11,328 nt of DNA from an uncultured Ruminococcus sp. (GTDB lineage Bacteria > Bacillota_A > Clostridia > Oscillospirales > Ruminococcaceae). Both the position numbers and the translations under genes were made by a program. Of the stretch, positions 1 to 7,777 are shown one piece after another (position 1 is the stretch's first letter; the number at the start of each line of letters is the position of its first letter). Below the pieces are notes generated by a model, which ran no database searches, was not told where the DNA came from, and was given only the letters and a program-made list of their open reading frames with translations. The DNA lies in contig CALFMA010000571.1 of assembly GCA_937880065.1 (NCBI GenBank), positions 1-11,328 of the forward strand, read 5' to 3'.

Positions 1-240
1 AGATGTGCCGTTAGGGCTGTTTTCGCTGGAGTTGATAGAGAAGTCATAACCAATCTCCTCATATTGCCAAATCATGTGTGGTCCCGCAAGCAAGACATTG
101 AACACCACATTCGCAGCAATTCGGCTCAAGCGTTTTTCTTCGTTTGTCTTGATGTCACCCACTCCATTCTTCTTAGCATAATATTCCAAAGATTTTTCAT
201 ATTCACTCTCATCATAATAGATTTGAACAACATAGTAAGG
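1..240 (-). other. GH13 alpha-amylase-like segment fused in frame to GH48
   Basis: Residues about 737-815 of the preceding gene. The stretch LLAGPHMIWQYEEIGYDFSI matches the conserved C-terminal part of GH13 catalytic barrels (family pattern: GPxMIWQFxExGYDxSI). It is preceded by IKTNEEKRLSRIAANVVFN, which fits the barrel helix before that motif. The earlier GH13 regions I-III are absent, and the usual (E/N)xHD of region IV is not recognisable; a YYDES stretch sits near where it might be. Codon use changes here: TTG for Leu, CGC and CGA for Arg, CAA for Gln, GTG and GCG appear, while the GH48 part uses CTT/CTC, CGT/AGA, CAG, GTT/GTA and GCT/GCA. This is therefore only a fragment of an amylase domain of foreign character. 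A true recombinant gene and an assembly join are both possible. Confidence 0.7.
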
Positions 241-2445
241 AACTACATCTGGATAGAGAAGTGCGAATGTACCTGTTGTCATGATAGCATCGCCCATGTG
301 CCAGAATCTGTGGAGCTTGAACTTGTAATCCTCAGTTTCGCCTGTAGCATCGTAAACCTTCTTACACTCCTGGTACATAGGATCCTTAGCGTAGCTCTCA
401 CGGATAGAGCTGAATGTAGCACCTGGCTCAAGCTTAGAACCGTCAGGCATTGTACCGCTATAGTAATCAGGAATATAAACTTCCTGGTCGAAGATTCTTG
501 TGAGTGAACCGTTGCAGTCCTCGAATGCGATACCGATCTCGTCACGGCCGAGGTTCCACTGTGCGGACATAAGCTTGTTAGCAAGGAGAAGTCCCTGCTC
601 AGCAACAGATGAACCGCCTTCTGTAGCAGCAGAACCGTCTACGCCCTTAGCAGCTGCATAGAAGATAAGTGTATTACAGAGTGAAGATACACAACCGATA
701 TCTCCCATACCGTAGTTTCTGATTGAACATGTAAGACCGCTGTTAGCGTCGGGATCATAAGTACCGCCCCATGTCTCAGGCTGACCCTTCCAGTCAAGAG
801 TTGCAGGAATAGCGTAAGCGAGTTCCTTACCGTCCTCAGTTGTGTAATCAAACTTAGTATTCTCAATGAACCAAGCAATCCATCTGCTGAGAAGTGCATC
901 GAGAGCTTCCTCAAGGCTAAGACCACCGTATGTCTGACCGGACTCATCACCCTTTGTCATTACATAGTAGTAAAGCTCAGCAAGACGCTGTGTAGACCAT
1001 ACCTGGTTACCAATCCAGTGGTTAGAACCTGGGTCAGCGTATACAGGATGCTCAACGTAAACCATGTCATAGAATGTAGACTCGTTGTCTTTATACGACT
1101 CGTACTTACCGTTCTTGGAGTTTGTACAACCACCAGCGTAAGGACCATTTGCAGACTGGAGCCAGAGATACATTTCAATCTGTCTCTTGAGGGATTCCTC
1201 ATAGTCAGACTGGAAGTTCTTTGTCTTTATGCCGTCGCCCATGTTCTTGTCATATGCAAGAGCATAAGCTGCAAGTGGGTTCTGATAGAACTGGTGAGAA
1301 TGTGAACAACCGATCTGCCAAGCCCACTGATAGTCACCGTAAGAAGCTGTAAGAGCGCCGCCCCATGATGTATACCATGACATGAGATAGTGCTGGCTCT
1401 TAAGACCTGCGGAAGCAGAAGCCATGTTCTGGCAGCCGATTTCCTTATAGTACTTATCGAACATGTCGTTACGGCACTGGTCACCCATCTTACCTGCGAG
1501 AGCAGAGAGTTCACCTGTGTTTACGCCATATCTGTTTGCAAAGTAAATAGCCTGAATAGCACGGTCCTCAGCGTCAGGAGCGTTTGTGAAGGAGTACTGT
1601 GGTGGAACCTTGTCCTTACCGTTGAAGATAGCCTTGATTCCGTTACCGTCATCTCCCTGGCCGCTGCTCTTCATACCATACTTAAGCTCTTCAATACATG
1701 GGTGAGGAACTGTCTCGAAACAAGACTCCTGCTCACCTCTCTGGAATGTGTTAATGAAAGTGAACTGTCCCTTGCCACCGCCGAAACCATACCAGTCATC
1801 AACGTCAGCGAGCCAGTGCATGAGGTAGTAACCAGCATCACCGCCGTATGCAGACTTCATATCATCATAAATTGGGTTGATAGCGTCTGTACCGTTCTGT
1901 GTAGCAGGGTAGAGTTTAGGATCATTTTCCTCAGTAGCTGTATCAGCCTTGAGTCTCTCCTGCTCGAAAATTGTCTCATACTTGATATCGCCGTAGCCGT
2001 ATGCATTCTCAGACCAACCGGGAATGATAGCCTCAAGTGTTCTCCAGCCCTTTTCAAGGTCGCCTGTGCTGCCGCTGATAGTACCGTTCTTAGCGAGTAC
2101 ATCGTGCATAGCTGTTACCCATGCCATGTAGGACATAGCCTCAGAAGTTGTCTCGTGACCGTAGTCAGGAGCCTCAACTACGAGTGTTTCAACAGCGTGG
2201 TAAGGAATACCGAAAGAACCGTTCTGTGTCTGATCGCTCATGTAGCCATTCTTGATACCGTTAGTGATAACGTCATCGTAGAGTGTCTCAAACATTGTAG
2301 CGTAAGACTTGTAGGAATCCTTTTCCTTAGCATACTCGTTGGGTGTTGCATCGAAACCTGAAGCAAAAGCAGGAACGAGTGCAGTAGCTGACATTGCAGC
2401 GGAAAGAATACCAGCTGCAAGAGCTTTGTTTTTCTTGCTTATCAT
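1..2445 (-). CDS. GH48 cellulase with an atypical GH13-like C-terminal tail (partial, runs off left edge)
   Basis: 815 codons are visible without a stop; the C-terminus lies outside the window. Residues 1-28 are a signal peptide (Lys-rich start, hydrophobic core, cleavage likely after PAFA), so the enzyme is secreted. Residues about 45-735 read as a GH48 catalytic module, a family of processive enzymes that release cellobiose from cellulose chain ends. The hallmark segment IPYHAVETLVVEAPDYGHE-TTSEAMSY puts the family's proton-donor Glu at residue 102. The DVDDWYGFG motif and the closing HRFWHMGD...LLYPD block also fit. No dockerin or linker follows at the expected place. From about residue 737 the sequence instead resembles an alpha-amylase (see the 1-240 entry). 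The start at 2445 is chosen because a GAGAGGGG ribosome binding site lies 10 nt upstream and the signal peptide begins directly. The GH48 assignment is firm; the native C-terminus is uncertain. Confidence 0.93.
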   Translation of the reverse strand, partial: MISKKNKALAAGILSAAMSATALVPAFASGFDATPNEYAKEKDSYKSYATMFETLYDDVITNGIKNGYMSDQTQNGSFGIPYHAVETLVVEAPDYGHETTSEAMSYMAWVTAMHDVLAKNGTISGSTGDLEKGWRTLEAIIPGWSENAYGYGDIKYETIFEQERLKADTATEENDPKLYPATQNGTDAINPIYDDMKSAYGGDAGYYLMHWLADVDDWYGFGGGKGQFTFINTFQRGEQESCFETVPHPCIEELKYGMKSSGQGDDGNGIKAIFNGKDKVPPQYSFTNAPDAEDRAIQAIYFANRYGVNTGELSALAGKMGDQCRNDMFDKYYKEIGCQNMASASAGLKSQHYLMSWYTSWGGALTASYGDYQWAWQIGCSHSHQFYQNPLAAYALAYDKNMGDGIKTKNFQSDYEESLKRQIEMYLWLQSANGPYAGGCTNSKNGKYESYKDNESTFYDMVYVEHPVYADPGSNHWIGNQVWSTQRLAELYYYVMTKGDESGQTYGGLSLEEALDALLSRWIAWFIENTKFDYTTEDGKELAYAIPATLDWKGQPETWGGTYDPDANSGLTCSIRNYGMGDIGCVSSLCNTLIFYAAAKGVDGSAATEGGSSVAEQGLLLANKLMSAQWNLGRDEIGIAFEDCNGSLTRIFDQEVYIPDYYSGTMPDGSKLEPGATFSSIRESYAKDPMYQECKKVYDATGETEDYKFKLHRFWHMGDAIMTTGTFALLYPDVVPYYVVQIYYDESEYEKSLEYYAKKNGVGDIKTNEEKRLSRIAANVVFNVLLAGPHMIWQYEEIGYDFSINSSENSPNGTS

Positions 2446-2455
2446 TGTTTTTTAA

Positions 2456-2463
2456 CCCCTCTC
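2456..2463 (-). promoter_or_regulatory. Ribosome binding site of the GH48 gene
   Basis: On the minus strand GAGAGGGG stands 10 nt before the ATG at 2445. It is purine-rich but not a perfect AGGAGG. No other in-frame ATG near the signal peptide has a better site, so this supports the chosen start. Confidence 0.6.
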
Positions 2464-2491
2464 AATAAAATTTGGTTATAAAAATGGTTTT

Positions 2492-2559
2492 GTTCCGCAT
2501 ACACGGAACTCGTATACGAAAATACTTCGTACACTGTGAATAGTCATAGAACTATCACA
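2492..2559 (-). promoter_or_regulatory. Leader of the GH48 transcript with consecutive inverted repeats
   Basis: Between the predicted transcription start (about 2576) and the ribosome binding site lie, in transcript order: TGTGATAGT/ACTATTCACA (2559-2535, one extra base in one arm, 6-nt loop); TACGAA/TTCGTA (2531-2515, 5-nt loop), which overlaps the 10-bp palindrome TCGTATACGA (2519-2510); and GTTCCG/CGGAAC (2509-2492, 6-nt loop). None is followed directly by a U-run that would make it a clear terminator. They could be operators just downstream of the promoter, 5'-end-stabilising hairpins, or an unidentified cis-regulatory RNA. I do not recognise a known riboswitch. Confidence 0.5.
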
Positions 2560-2582
2560 ATTTTCAAACTATTTTCAATACT

Positions 2583-2611
2583 ATTATAAAGCATATTTTC
2601 TTTAAAGTCAA
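2583..2611 (-). promoter_or_regulatory. Sigma-A-type promoter for the GH48 gene
   Basis: Reading the minus strand, TTGACT (2611-2606), a 17-bp spacer and a perfect TATAAT (2588-2583). This predicts a start near 2576 and a leader of about 130 nt before the ATG at 2445. It is the best promoter match I see in this intergenic region. Confidence 0.7.
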
Positions 2612-2966
2612 CAGCTTGGCGAATTTTATGTAATGCGTTAATAATTTTTTGGTGCAATGCACAATTACAAATTCCATTTTTGTATATTTTGACTACCACA
2701 AAAATTTTACAAAATCGCAATATATTAAGTAATTGTGAACAAATTCTGTTATTTTACCTTTAACCTAAAATTCATCTGCTTTACAGTTGCTTTTCACCAT
2801 ATATTCACTAATATTATATATAATTTTTACAAATTCTTTTCGCAATTTTTTTGTGATGCTTTCAGAATTTAACATCTTGTTCACATATTATTCATCTCAC
2901 GTACACATAAATTTGAGATAATACTATAGATAATGGGATATTATAATTACATACCTTTACCCTCAT
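2612..2966. other. AT-rich divergent intergenic stretch without a gene
   Basis: No credible coding sequence is seen on either strand: open frames are short and lack ribosome binding sites. The DNA is strongly AT-rich with A/T runs, as expected upstream of divergent promoters. It contains an odd 11-bp palindrome GTGCA-A-TGCAC at 2652-2662. Variants of the word ACAAATTC occur at 2667, 2740 and 2829, with CAGAATTT at 2863 on the other strand. The longest of these is shared with the mannanase promoter region (see 2738-2754). Confidence 0.55.
2738..2754 (+). repeat. 17-bp element shared with the mannanase promoter region
   Basis: AACAAATTCTGTTATTT here differs at a single base from AACAAATTCTGTAATTT at 7780-7796. 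The second copy contains one arm of a perfect inverted repeat that overlaps a promoter; this copy has no clear second arm. It lies about 130 bp upstream of the GH48 promoter. It may be a shared regulator site, but AT-rich composition makes chance similarity possible. Confidence 0.4.
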
Positions 2967-2995
2967 TTGTAATTTTGAATTTCCTACATTATTAT
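2967..2995 (+). promoter_or_regulatory. Probable promoter of the ABC transporter operon
   Basis: TTGTAA (2967-2972), a 17-bp spacer and TATTAT (2990-2995), predicting a start near 3002 and a leader of about 83 nt. The leader holds short inverted repeats: CGGAT/ATCCG (3014-3018 with 3029-3033) and the palindrome GCAGCTGC (3033-3040). The match is weaker than the other promoters in the window, and other AT-rich hexamers nearby could serve. Confidence 0.4.
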
Positions 2996-3084
2996 ATATG
3001 TGTATACTGCTCTCGGATACATAAGGGAATCCGCAGCTGCAACGGCTCCGATACTCCCATAAATCTTAATTAAGGAGGAATATC

Positions 3085-4113
3085 ATGATCACTATTGAAA
3101 ATCTAACTAAGTATTATGGCAATAACCGTGCCGTAAACAATATCAGTTTTACAATAAACGATAATGAAATTCTCGGCTTTCTTGGACCAAACGGTGCAGG
3201 CAAGTCAACAACTATGAATATGATAGCAGGCTATCTCCCCATGACTGCGGGAAAAGTCACTATCTTTGGCAGCGATGTTTCAAAAGAGCCTGTAAAGGCT
3301 AAGAAAAATCTCGGCTATCTCCCCGAAATCCCACCTGTTTACCCCGATATGCGTGTAAGGGAATACCTTTCATTCTGTGCAGGTCTGAAACGTATCCCCG
3401 TTACAAAGAAAAGCAAGGAAATCGCCCGTGTTATGGAGCTTCTCAAAATCACAGACGTTAAGGACAAGCTCATTAAAAACCTCTCAAAGGGCTATAAACA
3501 GCGTGTTGGATTTGCTCAGGCACTTTTAGGCAACCCAAAATTCCTTATCCTCGACGAGCCTACTGTTGGTCTTGACCCCAAACAGGTGGCAGAGGTAAGA
3601 AGTCTTATCAAGGACTTGAAAAAGGAACACACAGTTATTTTCAGTTCCCATATCCTCTCAGAAGTTTCAGCTGTCTGTGACCGTGTTGTAATTATCAACA
3701 AGGGCGATATTAAGGCAATTGACACAATCGAAAACCTTGAAAAGCAGACAGGCGGCTCTCTCACTCTCCACATCAGAGTCAAGGGCAGCAGAACTACAGC
3801 TGCTGAACTCATTGCAAAGAATGAGGGCGTAAAAGGGATTACCAAAACCAACGCCGAGGGCGATGATACATATGAATTCATCGCTGAAATTGAGGGCGAT
3901 GGCGATGTTGTAAAAAACAACATTATGAGAGATTTGTTGAATAACAATATTCAGATTTCTGACATCTTCACAGAAAAACCCGACCTTGAATCAGTATTCG
4001 TAAAGCTTATCAATTCAGGCACATCAGGCGGAATGCAGGAGCTTTTCAACGAATACAGAGATGATATGGTTGCCGCACAGTCGGAAGAACTCAAAAAGGA
4101 GGGCAATGAATAA
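3085..4113 (+). CDS. ABC transporter ATP-binding protein (GldA-like)
   Basis: Cytoplasmic ATPase of 342 residues that would power the permease encoded next to it. All nucleotide-binding motifs are intact: Walker A GPNGAGKST (34-42), signature LSKGYKQR (133-140, the LSxGxxQR variant common in ABC-2 type exporters), Walker B FLILDEP with catalytic Glu158, a D-loop (GLDP) and the H-loop His189 in FSSH. Residues about 225-342 form an extra C-terminal domain found in this exporter group, where the name GldA comes from the Flavobacterium gliding system. A strong AAGGAGG lies 6 nt before the ATG. The stop codon overlaps the next start by one base, indicating translational coupling. The family is certain; the transported substrate cannot be inferred. 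Confidence 0.93.
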   Translation: MITIENLTKYYGNNRAVNNISFTINDNEILGFLGPNGAGKSTTMNMIAGYLPMTAGKVTIFGSDVSKEPVKAKKNLGYLPEIPPVYPDMRVREYLSFCAGLKRIPVTKKSKEIARVMELLKITDVKDKLIKNLSKGYKQRVGFAQALLGNPKFLILDEPTVGLDPKQVAEVRSLIKDLKKEHTVIFSSHILSEVSAVCDRVVIINKGDIKAIDTIENLEKQTGGSLTLHIRVKGSRTTAAELIAKNEGVKGITKTNAEGDDTYEFIAEIEGDGDVVKNNIMRDLLNNNIQISDIFTEKPDLESVFVKLINSGTSGGMQELFNEYRDDMVAAQSEELKKEGNE

Positions 4114-4844
4114 TGTTTTCAATCTATAAAAAAGACTTGCAGGGATATTTCTTTACGCCCTTCGCCTACATTGTAACAGGTTTGTTCCTGTTTATGTTCA
4201 CATTCGTTTTCAACGGAAGCCTCGGAACTCTTGACCAGGCTACTTTCTACTTCTCCTTTGCCGATACATTTTATAATGTAATCATTATGTTCATCTTCCT
4301 CATTCCGATTGTCACTATGAGAACTTTTGCCGATGAACGTAAATTCGGCACGGAAGTACTGCTTATGACCTCGCCCATTAACGTGGTGCAGATTATTCTC
4401 GGCAAGTATCTTGCAAATATCACACTTTTCCTCTTTATGCTTGCCTGCTCCCTTTTCTTCCCCATTTACGCATCATTCAAAGGTGAAGTCGTAATGAGCC
4501 AGCTTATTTGTGCTTACCTCGGTTTCTTCCTTTGGGGAGCAATGTACATTGCAATCGGACAGCTTGTTTCTTCCTTTGTGGAAAACTCAATCCTTGCCGC
4601 TATTCTCGGTGAAATTGTAATGTTCATATTCCTGTTCATTGATGACTTCACAATGACAGACTTCATAGCACAGTATCCCGGATTGCAGTCTGCTCTCTAT
4701 TCCTTTGCAGCACAGCCCCGTTTCGCTTATTTCTCACAGGGCTTTATCAGACTTTCCGATATTGTATTCTTTTTATCCGCAATAATTGTATGTCTTGTAT
4801 GGAACTATATCTCCATTGAAAAAAGACGTTGGAACAGGGGGTAA
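4113..4844 (+). CDS. ABC-2 type transporter permease (GldF-like)
   Basis: Integral membrane subunit of 243 residues, partner of the upstream ATPase. About six hydrophobic segments are visible: roughly 16-34, 55-69, 100-117, 131-150, 155-172 and 214-232. After the second comes the cytoplasmic motif TMRTFADERKFGTEVLLMTSP (68-88). Its E(R/K)xxGTxExLLxxP form is typical of ABC-2 permeases and is thought to contact the ATPase. The start shares its A with the TAA of the previous gene (TAATG), and AAGGAGGG lies 9 nt upstream inside that gene. The length fits a single ABC-2 permease domain, so the exporter probably works as a dimer of this protein with two ATPases (inference from the family). Confidence 0.9.
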   Translation: MFSIYKKDLQGYFFTPFAYIVTGLFLFMFTFVFNGSLGTLDQATFYFSFADTFYNVIIMFIFLIPIVTMRTFADERKFGTEVLLMTSPINVVQIILGKYLANITLFLFMLACSLFFPIYASFKGEVVMSQLICAYLGFFLWGAMYIAIGQLVSSFVENSILAAILGEIVMFIFLFIDDFTMTDFIAQYPGLQSALYSFAAQPRFAYFSQGFIRLSDIVFFLSAIIVCLVWNYISIEKRRWNRG

Positions 4845-4850
4845 GCCGAT

Positions 4851-6344
4851 ATGGATAACAAAAATGATAAAAAGAAGCTTAACCTTTCGGGAGCATTCGC
4901 AATCGTCCTTGCAATTCTCGTACTCGTTGTATTTGTACCGCTGAATATGATTTTCTCCTATTCAGACAAGGTATTCGATATGACTCCCAATGGAAAATAT
5001 TCACTTGATGAAAAAACAGTTGAAATTCTCGACAAAACTTCGGATAAGGAAATTGAGGTTTACTTCCTCAACACCCTTTTCAACCTTAAAAACGAACCGC
5101 CTGCACTCCCTCTGTATCATACTTTAATGGAACTTGACAAGCGTGATAACATTACTGTTACCTGCTTCAACCCCAACGAGGATACAGAGCTTGCGGAATC
5201 TCTCAATCCCAACGGCGTTCTCACCGTAAAAATGAATGATGTTTTCGTAAGATGCGGCGAAACAATCCGTCAGATTTCAGGAAATCTTTTCCAGACAGAC
5301 GCTAACGGTGCTGATATCTACGCAGGTGAAAACCTTATCACAGGTGCAATTTATCAGTGTACAACAGGAAGCCTTCCTACTGTATACTTCCTCAAAGGCT
5401 ACAGCGAAAAGACTCTTGAAGATGACTATTCAATTTACAGAGATACTGTAATGACCGACAACTACGATGTCAAGGAACTCGACCTTTCAACAGTTGACGC
5501 AGTTCCCGAAAACACAGCTATTATCACTATTGCTGCTCCAATCCGTGACATCAGCGACTCTGACTGTAAGAAACTCAGCGACTACATCGACAACGGCGGA
5601 AAAATGCAGATGCTTCTCTCCCCTTGCGATACCGAGGGTAAATTCGAAAATATCGAATTCCTTCTTGCAAAGTTTGAAATCGGTATGGATTACAACATTC
5701 TCCGTGAAAAAAATTCAAAATGGCAGCTTAACGATATGAACTCCGTTCAGTCAGACAGCCACTTTGTAATCACATATCCTGCTAAGGCTGAGGATTACTC
5801 CGAGGACCTTACAACTGACCTCAACACACTTATTGCTGACGGTACTTACGAGTCAGGCGTTTCCAACATCAGAAGCTTATACACTCTTGCTTCTTCCGGT
5901 GCTATGATTGAAAAGGCATCAATTATCGAAAACCTCCCCACAGCTATGGACAGCTCCGAATACACTTGTATAAGCGAGCCTATGGGCGGTGACGCTCTTA
6001 CTGCCGCAGCTGCTAAGGAAAAGTCAAATCAGCCTCTTGTTATGGGTTACTACTCATACAATAAGCAGACAAGTGCAAAGCTTTTCGTTATCGGCTGTGA
6101 TGAGCCTATTGACAATAACCTTTATATTCCTTCATTCGGTACACGCCGACTTGTTCAGTTCTCAAACACATGGCTCTACTCCAGCGATATTGACCTTGGC
6201 ATTGAAAACAAGTTCAACGCCTACGATACAATGGTATTTGCCAGCGGTGCTGAGGCTTCAAAAACAATCAATACATTCTTTGTTATCCCCGCTGTATTTG
6301 CAGTAATCGGTCTGCTTGTATGGCTCAAAAGGAGATATGCTTGA
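4851..6344 (+). CDS. GldG-like ABC transporter auxiliary protein (ABC_transp_aux type)
   Basis: 497 residues: an N-terminal membrane segment (about 14-36), a long extracytoplasmic region, and a C-terminal membrane segment (475-492) ending in KRRYA, so both ends are cytoplasmic. Just after the first membrane segment, DMTPNGKYSLDEKTVEIL (43 onward) matches the opening of GldG/ABC_transp_aux proteins (a D-T-x-x-x-x-YSLs-x-x-T pattern). The central part contains the glycine-bearing turn YIDNGGKMQMLLSP. The domain is thought to be an external partner of the exporter; its biochemical role is not established. It begins 6 nt after the permease stop with AGGGGGT 8 nt upstream, and its TGA overlaps the following ATG. 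Confidence 0.85.
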   Translation: MDNKNDKKKLNLSGAFAIVLAILVLVVFVPLNMIFSYSDKVFDMTPNGKYSLDEKTVEILDKTSDKEIEVYFLNTLFNLKNEPPALPLYHTLMELDKRDNITVTCFNPNEDTELAESLNPNGVLTVKMNDVFVRCGETIRQISGNLFQTDANGADIYAGENLITGAIYQCTTGSLPTVYFLKGYSEKTLEDDYSIYRDTVMTDNYDVKELDLSTVDAVPENTAIITIAAPIRDISDSDCKKLSDYIDNGGKMQMLLSPCDTEGKFENIEFLLAKFEIGMDYNILREKNSKWQLNDMNSVQSDSHFVITYPAKAEDYSEDLTTDLNTLIADGTYESGVSNIRSLYTLASSGAMIEKASIIENLPTAMDSSEYTCISEPMGGDALTAAAAKEKSNQPLVMGYYSYNKQTSAKLFVIGCDEPIDNNLYIPSFGTRRLVQFSNTWLYSSDIDLGIENKFNAYDTMVFASGAEASKTINTFFVIPAVFAVIGLLVWLKRRYA

Positions 6345-7735
6345 TGAAAAAAGCTATTATTGCAATTGCTGTTCTTTTAATCGCTGCCGGCGGTTCTATT
6401 GCCGCTTTTATGAGCGTTAAAAGCAAGAGCGATAAAGAAACAAAAAAGGAAGAAGCAAAACTTTCCGACTATGTTCTGTTCAACTTTGACGCAAATTCTA
6501 TAAATAAGGTTGATGTATCCTGTACTGACGGCGATTACACCTTTGAATATGCAGATGAAGAATGGAACCTTACAGAGTACAGCGATTCTTATTTTGACAC
6601 AAACCAGACTGCTGTTCAGGGTATTGTTACCTTTATGTCTTATTTACAGGCAAAAGACAGCTACGGCGAATTAACAGATGAAGCTAAAGTAAAATACGGT
6701 CTTGAAAATCCCTATGTTGTTACATTGTCAGGAGATTCAAAGCCATATACCCTCTACCTCGGAAAGCAAAGCCCTACAGGGGAATACTACTACGGCTACA
6801 CAAGTGAAAAAGAAAATGTGTATGCTCTCCCCTCCTCAATTATAAGCAACATTTTCGTTGACAGACTTACTCTTAAAGACAAGGATTTCATTCCATATAT
6901 TACAAGTGAAATCGTTGGTCTTGAACTTGTCCGTGACGGCAAGAAAATCTATAACCTTGAACTTGATACAGATACAAACGTGTGGTCACTTCCCGACAGA
7001 TACGAAAAGCTTTCAGTTGACCAGACAAAAGTAGGAAGTATGCTGGCGTTGATTACTCGTCTTACAGCCGAGGTAATGCTACCCGAAGACGAAAACGACA
7101 TCAAGACATACGGCTTTGATAAGCCTATTGCGGAGTTTACGGTTACTGCCATTGACGGCACAAAGAAAACCCTCCTGTTCAGCAAATACGGACAGAACGC
7201 TGATACTTATACATATGTATACAATCAGGAGGCAAAGCAGGTTGAAACATTCTACTCGGGCGACCTCGATTTCATCGAAAAAGAGCCTGTTGACTTCCTT
7301 ATGAAAAAGGTTGAATGTGCTAACCTCCACGCTACATCTGAATTTGAGATAATCAGCGAAAATCTCAACGCTTCATTTACGCTTAATGCAAATGAGGAAT
7401 GGGCTAAGTACAAGGATAACGATATTGACCTTTCAAATGCCTCTGTGCTTAACTATTTCGAGAATTTCTTCAATCACGTTGCATACTTTGCATTTGAGGA
7501 AATCGACGTTGAAAGCAAGCCTGAACTTGAAAATCCGCTGTTTACTGTAAAATTCACAAAAACCAACGATGTACAAACACAGGTTGATTTTGTTGAATCC
7601 GACAACAGCGAACTGTGCTATATCTTCATCAACGGAGAATACACAGGAACTCTTACAAGTACCGAATTCATCAACGGTACTGATTCAGCTGCTGCTGCAT
7701 TTGAGCTTTTCTGCAAGCAGGCAGGAATTGAATAA
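6344..7735 (+). CDS. DUF4340-type membrane-anchored protein of the Gld-like ABC cluster
   Basis: 463 residues. A basic N-terminus (MKK) and one membrane segment (about 4-23) are followed by a Lys/Glu-rich stretch and a large extracytoplasmic region. There is no lipobox Cys, so this is a transmembrane anchor and not a lipoprotein. The outer part looks like repeated beta-rich units: W-N-L-T-E-Y near residue 80 and V-W-S-L-P near 215 each sit by KVD/LVRDG-like strands and a later YGLENP/YGFDKP turn, typical of DUF4340, which usually follows the GldG-like gene. The ATG at 6344 is chosen over one 24 nt upstream because AAAAGGAG lies 9 nt before it and it forms a TGATG overlap with the previous stop. 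Function unknown; probably part of the exporter complex. Confidence 0.85.
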   Translation: MKKAIIAIAVLLIAAGGSIAAFMSVKSKSDKETKKEEAKLSDYVLFNFDANSINKVDVSCTDGDYTFEYADEEWNLTEYSDSYFDTNQTAVQGIVTFMSYLQAKDSYGELTDEAKVKYGLENPYVVTLSGDSKPYTLYLGKQSPTGEYYYGYTSEKENVYALPSSIISNIFVDRLTLKDKDFIPYITSEIVGLELVRDGKKIYNLELDTDTNVWSLPDRYEKLSVDQTKVGSMLALITRLTAEVMLPEDENDIKTYGFDKPIAEFTVTAIDGTKKTLLFSKYGQNADTYTYVYNQEAKQVETFYSGDLDFIEKEPVDFLMKKVECANLHATSEFEIISENLNASFTLNANEEWAKYKDNDIDLSNASVLNYFENFFNHVAYFAFEEIDVESKPELENPLFTVKFTKTNDVQTQVDFVESDNSELCYIFINGEYTGTLTSTEFINGTDSAAAAFELFCKQAGIE

Positions 7736-7744
7736 TAATAATTT

Positions 7745-7770
7745 TGCCCTCCTTTTCGGAGGGCATTTTT
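7745..7770 (+). terminator. Intrinsic terminator of the ABC operon
   Basis: A perfect 8-bp stem TGCCCTCC/GGAGGGCA with loop TTTTC is followed by TTTTT, 9 nt after the stop codon of the last operon gene. This is a textbook rho-independent terminator and separates the operon from the mannanase gene. Confidence 0.93.
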
Positions 7771-7777
7771 ATACAAC

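Noticed and set aside
1390..2361. A 323-codon plus-strand open frame inside the GH48 gene
   Set aside because: It is antisense to a clear GH48 coding sequence, is Cys/Val/Leu/Ser-rich with no recognisable motif, and has no ribosome binding site. It arises from the biased codon use of the true gene.
2652..2662. Odd palindrome GTGCA-A-TGCAC as an operator
   Set aside because: It is only 11 bp, is not repeated in the other regulatory regions of the window and lies about 40 bp upstream of the -35 box. It is noted in the intergenic entry but too weak for its own call.
6320..6343. An upstream in-frame start for the DUF4340-type gene
   Set aside because: It would bury the AAAAGGAG site inside the coding region and precede the MKK-hydrophobic membrane anchor with eight extra residues. 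The TGATG overlap at 6344 is the better start.
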